A DNA stretch of 64,000 bases from Mucilaginibacter defluvii (GCF_039543225.1 NZ_BAABJI010000002.1:1240001-1304000), one strand, 5' to 3'. Positions 7,009-16,380 are shown, counted from the stretch's first letter. Numbers and translations are program-made. The notes: generated by a model from the letters alone, not told the origin.

Positions 7009-7206
7009 ATGAAAAATGCATTCAAATTCGGCTTTTTAGCCCTTGCTATCTCTATCTCAGTTGCTGCTTGTAAAGGTTCTGGTTCATCAGAAGGTGATTC
7101 AACTGCTGCTGATACTACAGTTGTTGATACTACTGCTGCTGACACTGCTGCTGCTGATACTGCTGCTGCTGATACAGCTAAAGCTGACACTGCTGCTAAA
7201 ATGTAA
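7009..7206 (+). CDS. Small low-complexity lipoprotein, copy 2
   Basis: A 65-residue paralogue of the gene at 6663, with the signal MKNAFKFGFLALAISISVAA-Cys21. The first 13 residues are identical in the two proteins. The mature tail is built from near-perfect five-residue repeats of the form AADTA, with Asp as the only regular charge, and ends KADTAAKM. The DNA repeats of the tail (gctgctgatact units) invite copy-number slippage. It is transcribed from its own copy of the locus motif and ends at a strong bidirectional terminator. Function unknown; it is probably an abundant lipid-anchored spacer peptide at the inner or outer membrane. Confidence 0.75.
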   Translation: MKNAFKFGFLALAISISVAACKGSGSSEGDSTAADTTVVDTTAADTAAADTAAADTAKADTAAKM

Positions 7207-7222
7207 TTTTACATTTTCAGAG

Positions 7223-7267
7223 AAAATAATAAAGGCTGTACCTTACCGGTACAGCCTTTATTATTTT
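7223..7267 (+). terminator. Strong bidirectional terminator
   Basis: A 20-bp perfect inverted repeat (stem arms 7223-7242 and 7248-7267, 5-base loop) with A-rich and T-rich ends on each side. It serves the lipoprotein gene on the plus strand and the convergent GH130 gene on the minus strand. Confidence 0.85.
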
Positions 7268-7283
7268 AGCCCCCTTTTAATTA

Positions 7284-8465
7284 TTACAAATAAGTTTCGT
7301 TACTATTTATGAGGTTGGTAATAACCGCCACCGATGCCGCCGAGGTTAAACCGTCTTCCGGCGTGTTGATGGTATAATCAAGCAATTGCTCAATACTTGA
7401 TACCGCCACGTGCATTCGCGTGTCTGAAGAGGCATAGTAAATAAATACCCGGCCATCATCGTCGGCTATCCAGCCGTTTGAAAACACTACGTTTGATACA
7501 TCGCCTATTCTTTCATCACCTTCGGGAGCAAGAAAATAGCCTGCCGGTTTGTGGATGATGTGGGTAAGATCATCAAGCGCAGTCATGAAAACATAAAGCA
7601 CATAACGTAACCCCGCGGCAGTGTTGCGCACGCCGTGCGCGAGATGAAGCCAGCCCTTTTCCGTTTTGATTGGATGCGGCCCTAAACCCAGTTTTGCCTC
7701 GTTTATGGTATGGTAAACCTTGCGGTCAATAACATATTCCTTTTCTATAACAGCATTCGTAACATCAGCAGCCAGGCCGAAACCTATGCCACCACCGTTT
7801 CCGGCTTCAATAAAACCATCCTGCGGGCGTGTATAAAAGGCGTAGTTACCATCAACAAACTCCGGGTGCAGCACTACGTTACGTTGCTGCGGAGATGGCG
7901 TTTTCAGGTCGGGCAGACGCTCCCATATTAGCATATCCTTTGTGCGAACGATGCCGCATTGCGCAATCGCTGCCGACTGATCTCCTTCACCGGCGTCCGG
8001 ATCGCGGCGCTCAGTACAAAACAAGCCATAGATCCATCCATCTTCATGCTGCGTGAGCCTCATGTCGTAAATATTCGTGTCTGGCTCCTGCCCCGGATAA
8101 GGTGTTATGTACATCGGTTTATTCCAAAACCTGAAATTATCAATACCGTTAGGACTTTCTGCCACCGCAAAGAATGATTTACGATCGTTACCTTCTACCC
8201 GCGCTACCAATAAATACTTGTTATTCCATTTAATAGCGCCTGCGTTAAAAGCCGCGTTTACGCCTATGCGTTCCAGTAGCAGGGGGTTTGTAGCCGGGTT
8301 AAGGTCGTACTTCCAAAAATATGGTGCATGCTTTCCGGTAAGTATGGGGTTTTCATAGCGCTGGTACACGCCATTAGTATCGGGCGTTGGTTTATTGGTG
8401 CGCGTCATCAGCGCCTCGTATTCCTGGCGGATGTATTGTAAACGCTCGTTAAAAGTTATATTCAT
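7284..8465 (-). CDS. GH130 phosphorylase, probably 4-O-beta-D-mannosyl-D-glucose phosphorylase
   Basis: A 393-residue five-bladed propeller enzyme of glycoside hydrolase family 130, subfamily-1-like in length and sequence. Features include [20 protein letters not shown] near residue 73, [38 protein letters not shown] and [20 protein letters not shown]. It has no signal peptide, so it is cytosolic. The best known relatives phosphorolyse mannosyl-glucose to mannose-1-phosphate and glucose. The next gene upstream, 19 bases away, is a Na+/solute symporter. This is the same pairing as in the Bacteroides fragilis beta-mannan pathway, so the two probably import and split mannosyl disaccharides. The epimerase and mannanase of that pathway are not in this window. 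Confidence 0.85.
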   Translation of the reverse strand: MNITFNERLQYIRQEYEALMTRTNKPTPDTNGVYQRYENPILTGKHAPYFWKYDLNPATNPLLLERIGVNAAFNAGAIKWNNKYLLVARVEGNDRKSFFAVAESPNGIDNFRFWNKPMYITPYPGQEPDTNIYDMRLTQHEDGWIYGLFCTERRDPDAGEGDQSAAIAQCGIVRTKDMLIWERLPDLKTPSPQQRNVVLHPEFVDGNYAFYTRPQDGFIEAGNGGGIGFGLAADVTNAVIEKEYVIDRKVYHTINEAKLGLGPHPIKTEKGWLHLAHGVRNTAAGLRYVLYVFMTALDDLTHIIHKPAGYFLAPEGDERIGDVSNVVFSNGWIADDDGRVFIYYASSDTRMHVAVSSIEQLLDYTINTPEDGLTSAASVAVITNLINSNETYL

Positions 8466-8484
8466 TGTATTGCGAGTTTCAGTA

Positions 8485-10308
8485 TTAATCTTCCAGTTTG
8501 TTCCACCAGGTTTTTTTAAGCACCACTATAATAACAGCCAGTAAAGCAACGGTAACAAGTAAGGGTAGCTTCATCCACATTACTACATACATTGGTAACA
8601 GGGTGAGCAACAGTTGCGCTATTATGCCCAGCACCACGTTGAACATGTCGAGCTTAAAGCGTTTATTAGGCACGAATGACGGATCCAGCTGTAGTACCTT
8701 ATCATGAACCGGCTTCCAGAAACCCCATGGTTTTACAGTGCTGTAAAAAGTGTTCAGTACCTTCTCGTCAGTAGGCGGTGCCGCGTATGTTCCGGCTATT
8801 GACCCGATGATTGAAATCAAAAACAATAACGGCCAGTTATATAACGGTAAGCCTGTAAAAACAAAGGGGAATATCAAAGCAGCTGCAATACCCGATACCA
8901 TACCCCAGAAAAAGCCACTGGCATTAAATCGCCACCAATACCACTTAAGTACATTGGCTGCTATGTATCCGCCATAAAGTGCACCCACTATCCATTGTAA
9001 AATAGAGTTCACGTCTTTTGCAAAAAAGCCCAGCACAACTCCAATAAATACTACTACTACCCCGGTTATATAATTTGTGGTGATGATCTTTTTAGTAGAT
9101 GCATCAGGATTTATGTATTTCAGATAGATATCATTTACCACATAAGCCTGCGCCGCATTCAGCGTGCCTGAAAAGGTGCCCATAAAAGCGCCCAACAAAC
9201 CGGTTACCACCAAACCAAGAATACCGACAGGTAAAAAATTATTGATAGCAGCGGGTAATATGCGTTCAAAATCGGTTCCGTTGGTGGTTTGCACATCTAA
9301 CTGATTGTAATATAAAAGCGCCAAAACAGTAAGCCCGATAATCATGGTGTAACGTATGGGCAATAGTATAATGCTTACAAAGCCGGTCATTTTTGAAGCT
9401 TCTTTGGGCGAACGTGACGACAACACCTTCTGCATATCATAGTTAGGCGCCGGACCAGCCATACTGGCGAAAATGCCCTTGAATATCATCATCATAAAAA
9501 ATACTGTGAACAGGCCAAAACCATCTTCAGCTATTTTTTTGTTTGCATCTGGCACGATATGGCTCCAGTCTAAATTCAACTTCCAGCCAAAAAACGGGTC
9601 GCTCCATCCGCGTGGTACATTTACCTGCTGGCCCTGCAAATGATGCATGGCAATTACCCCAATTGCGATACAACCAACCGTCATGATTGCGTATTTAATT
9701 ACATCACCAAGCACTATGCTGTGCATTCCGCCCAAAATGGAATAGAACATAGCGAAGAGGGTAAATATGATACCATAAAAATGTGCCACATACTCCGGCG
9801 GTACAGTAAAAGGAATATAGGGCTCAACCACATTCCAGGGGATAAATATCTCTACGAACTTACCCAGCCCAACAAAACCATAGGCCAGATATCCAAGGCA
9901 ACCTATGAGCGCGAATGCTACCATAATGGCGTGTGATGATTTTACGCCCGTACCGCTCTCGCCAAACCGCGTAGCCATCCAACCGGCACCGGTATCGGCA
10001 TTTGAGCGGCGCAGCCATTTGGCCATAAACATCATATTAAACACCTGGTTAAAAACCGGCCAAAGCCAGGGTATCCAGATGCTTTTGAATCCGTATACAA
10101 AGCATAACGATACCATCCACATGGTACCGCTAATATCAAACATGTCCGATGCATCGCTTAAGCCGAGCATGTACCAGGGTAGTTTTTTACCACCCATCAA
10201 ATAGCTATCTTTATTAAGCCGTGCTTTTTTACGATAATACCAGCCAATAAGCACCATCATTATCAGGTAACTCAGCAGTATCAATACATCAAGTAATTGT
10301 AACTTCAT
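8485..10308 (-). CDS. Na+/solute symporter (SSS family), probable mannoside importer
   Basis: A 607-residue integral membrane protein with about 13-14 hydrophobic segments. The N-terminal helix is followed by the [20 protein letters not shown] segment typical of sodium:solute symporters related to SGLT and BF0773-type sugar transporters. It is co-transcribed with the GH130 gene (19-base gap), which is why the substrate is likely a mannosyl disaccharide such as mannosyl-glucose; that is inferred from context. Divergent from an AraC-type regulator across a 355-base gap. Confidence 0.85.
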   Translation of the reverse strand: MKLQLLDVLILLSYLIMMVLIGWYYRKKARLNKDSYLMGGKKLPWYMLGLSDASDMFDISGTMWMVSLCFVYGFKSIWIPWLWPVFNQVFNMMFMAKWLRRSNADTGAGWMATRFGESGTGVKSSHAIMVAFALIGCLGYLAYGFVGLGKFVEIFIPWNVVEPYIPFTVPPEYVAHFYGIIFTLFAMFYSILGGMHSIVLGDVIKYAIMTVGCIAIGVIAMHHLQGQQVNVPRGWSDPFFGWKLNLDWSHIVPDANKKIAEDGFGLFTVFFMMMIFKGIFASMAGPAPNYDMQKVLSSRSPKEASKMTGFVSIILLPIRYTMIIGLTVLALLYYNQLDVQTTNGTDFERILPAAINNFLPVGILGLVVTGLLGAFMGTFSGTLNAAQAYVVNDIYLKYINPDASTKKIITTNYITGVVVVFIGVVLGFFAKDVNSILQWIVGALYGGYIAANVLKWYWWRFNASGFFWGMVSGIAAALIFPFVFTGLPLYNWPLLFLISIIGSIAGTYAAPPTDEKVLNTFYSTVKPWGFWKPVHDKVLQLDPSFVPNKRFKLDMFNVVLGIIAQLLLTLLPMYVVMWMKLPLLVTVALLAVIIVVLKKTWWNKLED

Positions 10309-10663
10309 TAAAATTGCAATAAGCGTTTATAAAATTGGCTGCCCGGCTCGCGCGGGCATAAGTAGCGGTAATTTATTGCTTTAACACCGTATTAAAAAAC
10401 CTTTTTACCTGATCGTAAATCTCATACCAAAAGTAGCGGAGACGACACAAGGCATTTAATATTATTTTAACCAAACATGGTATAAAGCGCTCAAAACAAC
10501 AGTGAATACAGGGTTTTTATATGATAAAAAGACAATCAGGTTTAGATTAAGATGCGCCAGCGCATTGTGGACGATACGTTATGCCAATACCTACACCTTT
10601 TGATGCAATATTTTAATTAATAGTTTTTTAACTATATTGCGATAACAATTATAACCCTTAACT
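10309..10663. other. Divergent intergenic region between symporter and AraC regulator
   Basis: 355 bases with no gene. It holds a weak plus-strand promoter candidate at 10599-10628. Near 10335-10357 there is a GC-rich short inverted repeat (GCCCGGCTCGCGCGGGC). A regulator operator is expected here, but no clear direct or inverted repeat of operator size was found. Confidence 0.4.
10599..10628 (+). promoter_or_regulatory. Promoter candidate for the AraC regulator
   Basis: TTTG (10599-10602), 18 bases, TAGTTTTT (10621-10628), one base from TAnnTTTG. It lies 35 bases before the ATG at 10664. Confidence 0.35.
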
Positions 10664-11539
10664 ATGTTCAAGAATGTTTCGCGGGAGATTACTCCCCTGA
10701 CGCAGAACGACTGTTTCACCATATTTACTAGAGAGAAACAGGAGTTTAACTTCCCGCTTCATAACCACGAAGAGATGGAGCTGAATATGATTTTGAACGC
10801 CGCCGGCGCTAAACGCATAGTTGGCGATCATATTGATGAGATTACAGATATGGAATTAGTGCTGGTTGGCCCCAACCTGCCGCATGGCTGGTTTACGCAT
10901 AACTGCAAAAGCCCGTTGATTACGGAGGTGACTATACAGTTTCATAAGGATTTGATGGATGACCGCTTTTTGAAACGGAACCAGCTGAATTTCATAAGGA
11001 ATATGATTGACGCCTCGAAAAAGGGGGTGATGTTTTCGCGCAAGACCATTGAGCATATTGCGCCGCGGATACTTGCTTTGAACAAACAGGCCGGGTTTGA
11101 TTCGATACTTGAGCTGTTCGCCATTTTCAATGAGCTATCGTTAGCGCGTGATTACAAAACCCTGTCAGACGCTACCTTTCTGCATAAACAGGATAACTAT
11201 AACAGCCGGAGGATAGAGCGCGTATTTGAATACATGAACGCTAATTTCAGTAAGCAGATTACGCTTGATGATGTATCGAAAATTGCGAATATGCCAAGCG
11301 CGTCTTTCAGCAGGTTTATCCGCAAGCGCACCGGGTCAACTTTTATAAGCAGCCTTAACGAGATCAGGCTGGGCCATGTTTCGCGCATGTTAATTGATAC
11401 TACGCACTCCGTGTCGGAAATCGCGTATAAATGCGGCTTTAATAATATGGCCAACTTTAACCGCACATTTAAAAACAAGAAAGGCTGTACGCCAAACGAG
11501 TTCAGAGATAATTACTCTGACAACCGGGTTTTTGTTTAA
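10664..11539 (+). CDS. AraC-family transcriptional regulator with cupin N-terminus
   Basis: A 291-residue regulator. The N-terminal ~100 residues form a cupin-like sensor (FNFPLHNHEEMELNMIL at the metal/sugar-binding barrel entrance). The C-terminal ~100 residues are the double helix-turn-helix of AraC/XylS (LDDVSKIANMPSASFSRFIR and the second helix pair VSEIAYKCGFNNMANFNRTF). It stands alone on the plus strand, divergent from the symporter/GH130 pair, so it probably activates that pair in response to a mannoside. It ends with its own terminator. Confidence 0.88.
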   Translation: MFKNVSREITPLTQNDCFTIFTREKQEFNFPLHNHEEMELNMILNAAGAKRIVGDHIDEITDMELVLVGPNLPHGWFTHNCKSPLITEVTIQFHKDLMDDRFLKRNQLNFIRNMIDASKKGVMFSRKTIEHIAPRILALNKQAGFDSILELFAIFNELSLARDYKTLSDATFLHKQDNYNSRRIERVFEYMNANFSKQITLDDVSKIANMPSASFSRFIRKRTGSTFISSLNEIRLGHVSRMLIDTTHSVSEIAYKCGFNNMANFNRTFKNKKGCTPNEFRDNYSDNRVFV

Positions 11540-11562
11540 GCCTGACAACGATTATAAATAAG

Positions 11563-11586
11563 AACCCGGCATGGCCGGGTTTTTAT
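11563..11586 (+). terminator. Terminator between AraC regulator and convergent XRE gene
   Basis: Stem AACCCGGC / GCCGGGTT with a 3-base loop, followed by TTTTATTAT on the plus strand. The A-rich left side makes it usable for the minus-strand XRE gene too. Confidence 0.75.
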
Positions 11587-11927
11587 TATGCTGTTACTTT
11601 TTTAAGGCGAAGCTCTTCAAAAAGCTCGATCACCTTTTTCTGGAGATCAATAACTTCGGTTTCGCGTTCGGTTAGCTTTTTGTGAATGTTCTCAAGCTCA
11701 CTCGCGAATTTTTGCTCTTCTTGAGTATCGTTAAACGTAAGCAATTGTACTACCGACATTTCAAACAAGGTAGCGATCTGCTCAAGCCTTGAAAGGTTGA
11801 TATCAGTAATACCGGTTTCAATCTTTGAAAATGCGGGAATTGATATGTCTAATTTTTTTGCAACATCTTCCTGGCTCCATCCTTTTTGATGGCGTAGCAG
11901 CCTGATTTTTTTTCCCAGTGTTTTCAT
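11586..11927 (-). CDS. XRE-family helix-turn-helix protein with C-terminal coiled coil
   Basis: 113 residues. The Cro/C1-type HTH covers residues 5-62 (LGKKIRLLRHQKGWSQEDVA, then KKLDISIPAFSKIETG). Residues ~70-108 form a long charged heptad helix (ELENIHKKLTERETEVIDLQ), which should mediate dimerisation. Similar small regulators are common in Bacteroidota and their targets are unknown. It lies 84 bases downstream of mpl on the same strand and convergent with the AraC gene. Confidence 0.85.
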   Translation of the reverse strand: MKTLGKKIRLLRHQKGWSQEDVAKKLDISIPAFSKIETGITDINLSRLEQIATLFEMSVVQLLTFNDTQEEQKFASELENIHKKLTERETEVIDLQKKVIELFEELRLKKVTA

Positions 11928-12011
11928 TTTTTTTATTGTTCAATTAAGGGTGCGGGTTTTCTCAATAGTTAATAAAGTTATAATAATTTTTTATTAAATA
12001 CTAATACAATA

Positions 12012-13370
12012 TTATAATTTTAATAAATTATTTTTCAACAGCACTAAATCCAAACCGCCAAAGTTTCCTGAACTCATTAGCAAAAGGTTAGCATCAGTTA
12101 AATTAATATCTTCCAAGTATTTTAATAATAGTTTTGGCTCATCAAAAAATATGAGATCAGGCCGCGCAAATGCACTTTTTACTACCACTTCGCTATATGG
12201 ATCCATATTTTTTTGAGCAAAAGTGCGTTTATCAATAAATACAATAGCCTCATCGGCTTCATTCATTGTACCTGCGTACTCATTCAAAAAATCTTTATTC
12301 AAACTACTGAACGTATGTAGCTCAATAACCGCAATTAACTTTCGCCCTTCAAATTGCGCTTTAACTGCCTGTATGGTAGCTTTTAACTTTGATGGCGAGT
12401 GTGCGAAATCCTTGTAAATATTCGCGTTATCTGTTTTACCTAACAGTTCAAGTCGGCGTGCTGCACCTTTAAAAGATGAAATTGCTTTATAAAAGTTTTG
12501 CGGTGCGATACCTAACTGCGCGCACACTTGCTGGGCAGCCTGAATATTTAATAAATTATGCTCGCCAAAAACCTGTAGAGGATAAATATTACCATCAAAA
12601 ATAATATTTGTAACCCCATTTTCGATGTTAAATTTCGGCAGGTTATAAGCGTGCTTTTCAACACCGGTATTTGTATCGGCAACGGTGTGTTGCAACACCG
12701 GGTCGGCATCACAATAAATCAGCGCGCCGCCGGGCTGAATGGTTTCAATAAAGATCTTAAACTGATCGGTATAGTTTTCAAAGGTTGGGAATACATTGAT
12801 ATGATCCCAGGCTATACCGCTGATAACGCCAATGTTGGCCTTGTAAATATGAAATTTAGGACGTCTGTCAATCGGCGAGGCCAGGTATTCATCACCCTCA
12901 ATAATAATAACAGGCGCATCGCTTAAACCAACCATGGTTTCAAAGCCATCCAGTTGCGCACCTACCAGGTAATCAAACTGCATGCCTTCGTGCTGTAGCA
13001 CATGCAGTATCATGGAGGTGATAGATGTTTTACCATGGCTGCCGCCAATCACTACCCGTAGCTTATTTTTTGATTGCTCGTATATATATTCGGGATAGGA
13101 ATAGATGGTTATGCCAAGCTCTTGCGCTTTTAATAATTCAGGATTATCCACACGGGCATGCATGCCTAATATTACAGCATTAAGTTCGGTAGTAATTTTT
13201 TCGGGATACCATCCTTCCTGTTCGGGCAGTAAGCCGTACTTAGCCAGGCGTGAGGCTGAGGGTTCAAATATGTGATCGTCAGATCCACTTACGTTAAATC
13301 CTTTTTTATGCAGGGCGATGGCGAGGTTGTGCATAGCGCTCCCCCCTATCGCAATAAAATGAACCCTCAT
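12012..13370 (-). CDS. mpl: UDP-N-acetylmuramate:L-alanyl-gamma-D-glutamyl-meso-diaminopimelate ligase
   Basis: A 452-residue Mur-ligase family enzyme that reattaches recycled murein tripeptide to UDP-MurNAc in the cytosol. The N-terminal Rossmann motif IAIGGSAMHNLAIALHKKG is typical of Mpl (Mpl has GGxxMxxLA where MurC has GIGGxGM). The ATP-binding P-loop is GSHGKTS at 110-116. The glutamate/His stretch EGDEYLASPIDRRPKF and the late AARRLELLG motif fit the family. Length is normal. A -7-like element (TATTTTTG, minus strand, 13413-13406) lies ~40 bases upstream. Neighbours prmA and tpiA are housekeeping genes on the same strand. Confidence 0.9.
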   Translation of the reverse strand: MRVHFIAIGGSAMHNLAIALHKKGFNVSGSDDHIFEPSASRLAKYGLLPEQEGWYPEKITTELNAVILGMHARVDNPELLKAQELGITIYSYPEYIYEQSKNKLRVVIGGSHGKTSITSMILHVLQHEGMQFDYLVGAQLDGFETMVGLSDAPVIIIEGDEYLASPIDRRPKFHIYKANIGVISGIAWDHINVFPTFENYTDQFKIFIETIQPGGALIYCDADPVLQHTVADTNTGVEKHAYNLPKFNIENGVTNIIFDGNIYPLQVFGEHNLLNIQAAQQVCAQLGIAPQNFYKAISSFKGAARRLELLGKTDNANIYKDFAHSPSKLKATIQAVKAQFEGRKLIAVIELHTFSSLNKDFLNEYAGTMNEADEAIVFIDKRTFAQKNMDPYSEVVVKSAFARPDLIFFDEPKLLLKYLEDINLTDANLLLMSSGNFGGLDLVLLKNNLLKL

Positions 13371-13452
13371 TTATAATTATAATTTGAAGATGGTGAGCAA
13401 ATAAACAAAAATATATTTGTTTAAACTGATAATATTTAAGTTTTAACGAAAA

Positions 13453-14292
13453 TTAACCTTTTACGAAACGTGCAGCCACCCAATCTTTACGCTCCAAGTG
13501 CCTGTCATATATTAAGCCACGCGAAGCCGCGGCTTCCTTTATGATATCCAGATCAGGCGTTTCGTAAAATCCGCTGAAGAATATTACTCCACCCGGTTTT
13601 AACACCTCGGCATAACGCTCCATTTGATCGAGCAGTATATTACGGTTTATATTGGCCAGCACTACATCATAAAAAGCATCCGGTATTGCCTCTTTAGAGC
13701 CGCAAAGCGCAGTAATGTTATTTGCGTTGTTCAGTGTAGCATTTTCCAAAGTGCTATCATAACAAACCGGGTCGTAATCGATAGCTGTTATATCATTTGC
13801 ACTAAGCTTTGAAGCCATGATGGCCAGTATTCCGGTTCCGCAGCCCATATCGAGCACTTGCTTACCCGCAAAATACTCGTCAAGCATCAGCTCCAGCATC
13901 ATGGATGTGGTTTGATGATGCCCGGTACCAAAAGCCATTTTCGGGTCGATCACTATCTCATAGGGAAACTCCGCACGAGGCTCATGAAAAGTAGCCCGCA
14001 CAAATATTTTATCCTGTATTTCTATCGGCTCAAAGTTGCTTTCCCAAGCTTCATTCCAGTTTTTTTGTGGAATAAGGTTCACTTGGTAAGTGTAATCAAG
14101 CATGCCTTCATAAGCCGCAAGCTGCTCTTCCAGTCCTTCTTCATCAAAGTCAGCAGATTGAATGTAAGCTTTAAAGCCTGCTTCCGTTTCCTCAAAAGTA
14201 TCGCAACCCAAACCGGCCATAGCATCAATCAGCAAATCGCGCTGATAATCCTCAGCAGCGGCAAGGGTAAAATCTATTTCGTAATAATCCAT
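13453..14292 (-). CDS. prmA: Ribosomal protein L11 methyltransferase
   Basis: A 279-residue SAM-dependent methyltransferase that trimethylates ribosomal protein L11. The Rossmann SAM motif is VLDMGCGTGILAI (Asp148 onward), preceded by the PrmA-specific MAFGTGHHQTT (119-129), and motif IV is VVLANINRNILL. The N-terminal domain binds L11. It lies between mpl and tpiA on the same strand. The 101-base gap to tpiA holds a long inverted repeat. Confidence 0.92.
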   Translation of the reverse strand: MDYYEIDFTLAAAEDYQRDLLIDAMAGLGCDTFEETEAGFKAYIQSADFDEEGLEEQLAAYEGMLDYTYQVNLIPQKNWNEAWESNFEPIEIQDKIFVRATFHEPRAEFPYEIVIDPKMAFGTGHHQTTSMMLELMLDEYFAGKQVLDMGCGTGILAIMASKLSANDITAIDYDPVCYDSTLENATLNNANNITALCGSKEAIPDAFYDVVLANINRNILLDQMERYAEVLKPGGVIFFSGFYETPDLDIIKEAAASRGLIYDRHLERKDWVAARFVKG

Positions 14293-14304
14293 TTTTGTGG
14301 AACA

Positions 14305-14388
14305 GATGTGAGATATGAGATTTTAGATATGAGATCAGGAAAGGGGTTAATTCCTTTTCTCAAATCTCATATCTACAGTCTCACATCC
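14305..14388. repeat. Imperfect long inverted repeat between tpiA and prmA
   Basis: The left arm from 14305 (GATGTGAGA...AGATATGAGAT...GGAAAGG) is mirrored by a right arm ending near 14388 (CCTTTTCTC...ATCTCATATCT...TCTCACATC), with a short loop around GGGTTAATT. TATGAGAT is also repeated directly within the left arm. It could fold into a stable hairpin in the transcript and act as a terminator or RNA-stability element. The repeat-rich build resembles intergenic palindromes scattered through Bacteroidota genomes. Confidence 0.65.
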
Positions 14389-14393
14389 AAATA

Positions 14394-15158
14394 TTAATTA
14401 AACACCTTAACAATGTCGGCAAAATCGCGCGATTTAAGGGATGCACCGCCGATCAAGCCACCATCGATATCTGCCTGCGCAAACAATTCAGCAGCATTTT
14501 TAGGGTTACAGCTACCGCCGTAAAGTATCGTAGTTGCATCGGCAACAGCCTGGCTGTATTTAGCCGCTATCTCCTGGCGGATGAATGCGTGTATCTCCTG
14601 CGCCTGCTCTGACGTTGCAGTTACACCTGTACCAATAGCCCAAACCGGCTCGTAAGCGATAACTAACTTGCCGAATGATGCTTCATCTAAATGGAAAATA
14701 CCTTCAACCAGCTGCGATTTGATGATCTCAAAGTGCGTTTCAGCTTCACGCTCCTGCAAAGTTTCACCAATGCAGAAGATAGGCTTTAAACCGTTAGCTA
14801 ATGCAGTATCAGTTTTTTTGGCCAGCAACTCGTTAGTTTCGCCAAAATACTGGCGGCGCTCTGAGTGGCCAAGGATAACATATTCAGCCCCTACAGATTT
14901 TATTTGTTTGGCAGATATCTCGCCGGTGTAAGCGCCACTCTCAGCCTGGTGTGCATTTTGCGCGCCAACCGATACTTTATTATAACCTTTAGCCAATTGT
15001 ACCAAGCTGTGCAGGTGAATAAACGGGCTGCAAACCACGGCTTCCTGTGTACCGGTTATTTCATCTTTTATAATGTTGATAACCTCTGAAAATAAACTCA
15101 AACCTTCATTATAATCGAGGTTCATTTTCCAGTTACCGGCAACAATTTTTTTTCTCAT
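14394..15158 (-). CDS. tpiA: Triosephosphate isomerase
   Basis: A 254-residue TIM-barrel enzyme that interconverts dihydroxyacetone phosphate and glyceraldehyde-3-phosphate in glycolysis. Active-site residues are visible: Lys11 in NWKMN, His98 in ILGHSERR and Glu170 in AYEPVWAIGTG. The phosphate-binding ILYGGS and GLIGGASL are near the C-terminus. It is 24 bases downstream of the GlmU-like gene and probably co-transcribed with it. Confidence 0.96.
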   Translation of the reverse strand: MRKKIVAGNWKMNLDYNEGLSLFSEVINIIKDEITGTQEAVVCSPFIHLHSLVQLAKGYNKVSVGAQNAHQAESGAYTGEISAKQIKSVGAEYVILGHSERRQYFGETNELLAKKTDTALANGLKPIFCIGETLQEREAETHFEIIKSQLVEGIFHLDEASFGKLVIAYEPVWAIGTGVTATSEQAQEIHAFIRQEIAAKYSQAVADATTILYGGSCNPKNAAELFAQADIDGGLIGGASLKSRDFADIVKVFN

Positions 15159-15182
15159 GATATTTTATGTTATGTATTACAA

Positions 15183-16373
15183 TTAAAAACGCCTGAACGG
15201 TTCAGTTAGTTCAAAAACGTTTGTTAGTATATCCTTTTCAATCTGGTTAAAGTCGCGGCCTTCTTTTCTTTCAAAAACCCTCTCGGCAGTTTCAAATACT
15301 TTTTTTAGTCCGTAAGTTTCAAAACCCTGCGCCCCGCCCCACGAAAAATCGGCCACAAAATTACGTGGATAGCCCGCGCCGAATACGTTAGCACTCACGC
15401 CTACTATTGTGCCTGTGTTAAACATGGTGTTAATGCCGCATTTTGAATGATCGCCCATAATAAGGCCGCAAAACTGCAACCCGGTTTTACGGAAACGCTG
15501 GGTGTTATAATCCCACAGCTTAACCTCTGCGTAGTTATTTTTCAGGTTGGAATTATTAGAGTCGGCACCGATGTTGCACCACTCGCCTAAAACAGAATTG
15601 CCCAAGTAACCTTCATGGCCTTTTGAAGTATAGCCCCAAATCACGGCATTGTTAATCTCGCCGCCCACACGCGAGTGCGGACCGATAGTGGTTGCACCAT
15701 ACACCTTGGTACCCATTTTAACCTGCGAGTTACTGCACAGCGCAAACCCGCCGCGTATATTAGTACCTTCCCAAACCTCAGTGTCAGCCGCCAGGTAAAT
15801 GGGGCCGTTATTGGTATTAAAGGTGGAGCATTCGGCTACGGCACCTTCTTCCGCAAAAAACTGGTCGTTAGCGCCAATGATAGTATTGGTAGCACTGATA
15901 GATGCTGAGGTACGCCCTTTTGTTAACAATGCGAAATCCTTTTTAAGCTCTAACGCGTTGATTCTGAAAATATCCTCGGGATGTTTAATAAAATTAAATC
16001 GCTCGGTATGTTCTGTAACTTTACCAAAAATGCCAATTGGAGTGAAGTTTTTAGCGTCGGCTTCATTAAGTTTTACGGCAATCAATATATGTCCAGCCTT
16101 TAAAGCTTCCCCTTCTGCCAGTTTATCAATTGCTTCGGTCAGGTATTCATCCGGGCAAACCGAGCCGTTTATAAAAATATTCTCGCTTTGTATTTCAAGC
16201 GGGAACTTAGCCTGCAGATAATCGCGGGTATAGTATGAATAAGTGCGGTTAAAGTATTTACCCCACTTTTCATCAATAGTAAGTATACCTGTGCGCAGGT
16301 TGGCAACAGGGCGTGTATAGGTTAGTGGTAATAAGGTATTTTGTGCGTTATCGTCAAACAGGATAATTGCCAT
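15183..16373 (-). CDS. GlmU-like sugar nucleotidyltransferase/acyltransferase, Bacteroidota type
   Basis: A 396-residue protein that starts with ILFDDNAQNTLLPLTYTRPVA, the form of the nucleotidyltransferase start found in the alternative Bacteroidota GlmU family rather than the LAAGxGTRM of classic GlmU. The C-terminal half is a left-handed beta helix with hexapeptide repeats (roughly residues 165-350, e.g. NTIIGANDQF, TTIGPHSRVGG). It likely makes UDP-GlcNAc from glucosamine-1-phosphate for peptidoglycan. It is the first gene of a unit with tpiA. A -7-like TATTTTTG (16385-16378, minus strand) overlaps the T-tract of the rpmE2 terminator and lies only a few bases before the ATG. Confidence 0.82.
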   Translation of the reverse strand: MAIILFDDNAQNTLLPLTYTRPVANLRTGILTIDEKWGKYFNRTYSYYTRDYLQAKFPLEIQSENIFINGSVCPDEYLTEAIDKLAEGEALKAGHILIAVKLNEADAKNFTPIGIFGKVTEHTERFNFIKHPEDIFRINALELKKDFALLTKGRTSASISATNTIIGANDQFFAEEGAVAECSTFNTNNGPIYLAADTEVWEGTNIRGGFALCSNSQVKMGTKVYGATTIGPHSRVGGEINNAVIWGYTSKGHEGYLGNSVLGEWCNIGADSNNSNLKNNYAEVKLWDYNTQRFRKTGLQFCGLIMGDHSKCGINTMFNTGTIVGVSANVFGAGYPRNFVADFSWGGAQGFETYGLKKVFETAERVFERKEGRDFNQIEKDILTNVFELTEPFRRF

Positions 16374-16380
16374 GGCGCAA

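Noticed and set aside
7043..7312. 89-residue Leu-rich frame overlapping the second small lipoprotein.
   Set aside because: The Leu run is the frame-shifted reading of the lipoprotein's own Ala/Thr/Asp repeat DNA.
10389..10395. A further GTATTAA box in the symporter-AraC gap, similar to the ECF motif.
   Set aside because: The base run 22 bases upstream reads GGTAATT, not GGGTTAC, so the motif pair is not complete.
15799..16221. 140-residue plus-strand frame inside the GlmU-like gene.
   Set aside because: It is antisense to a confident gene, with no start signal and biased composition.
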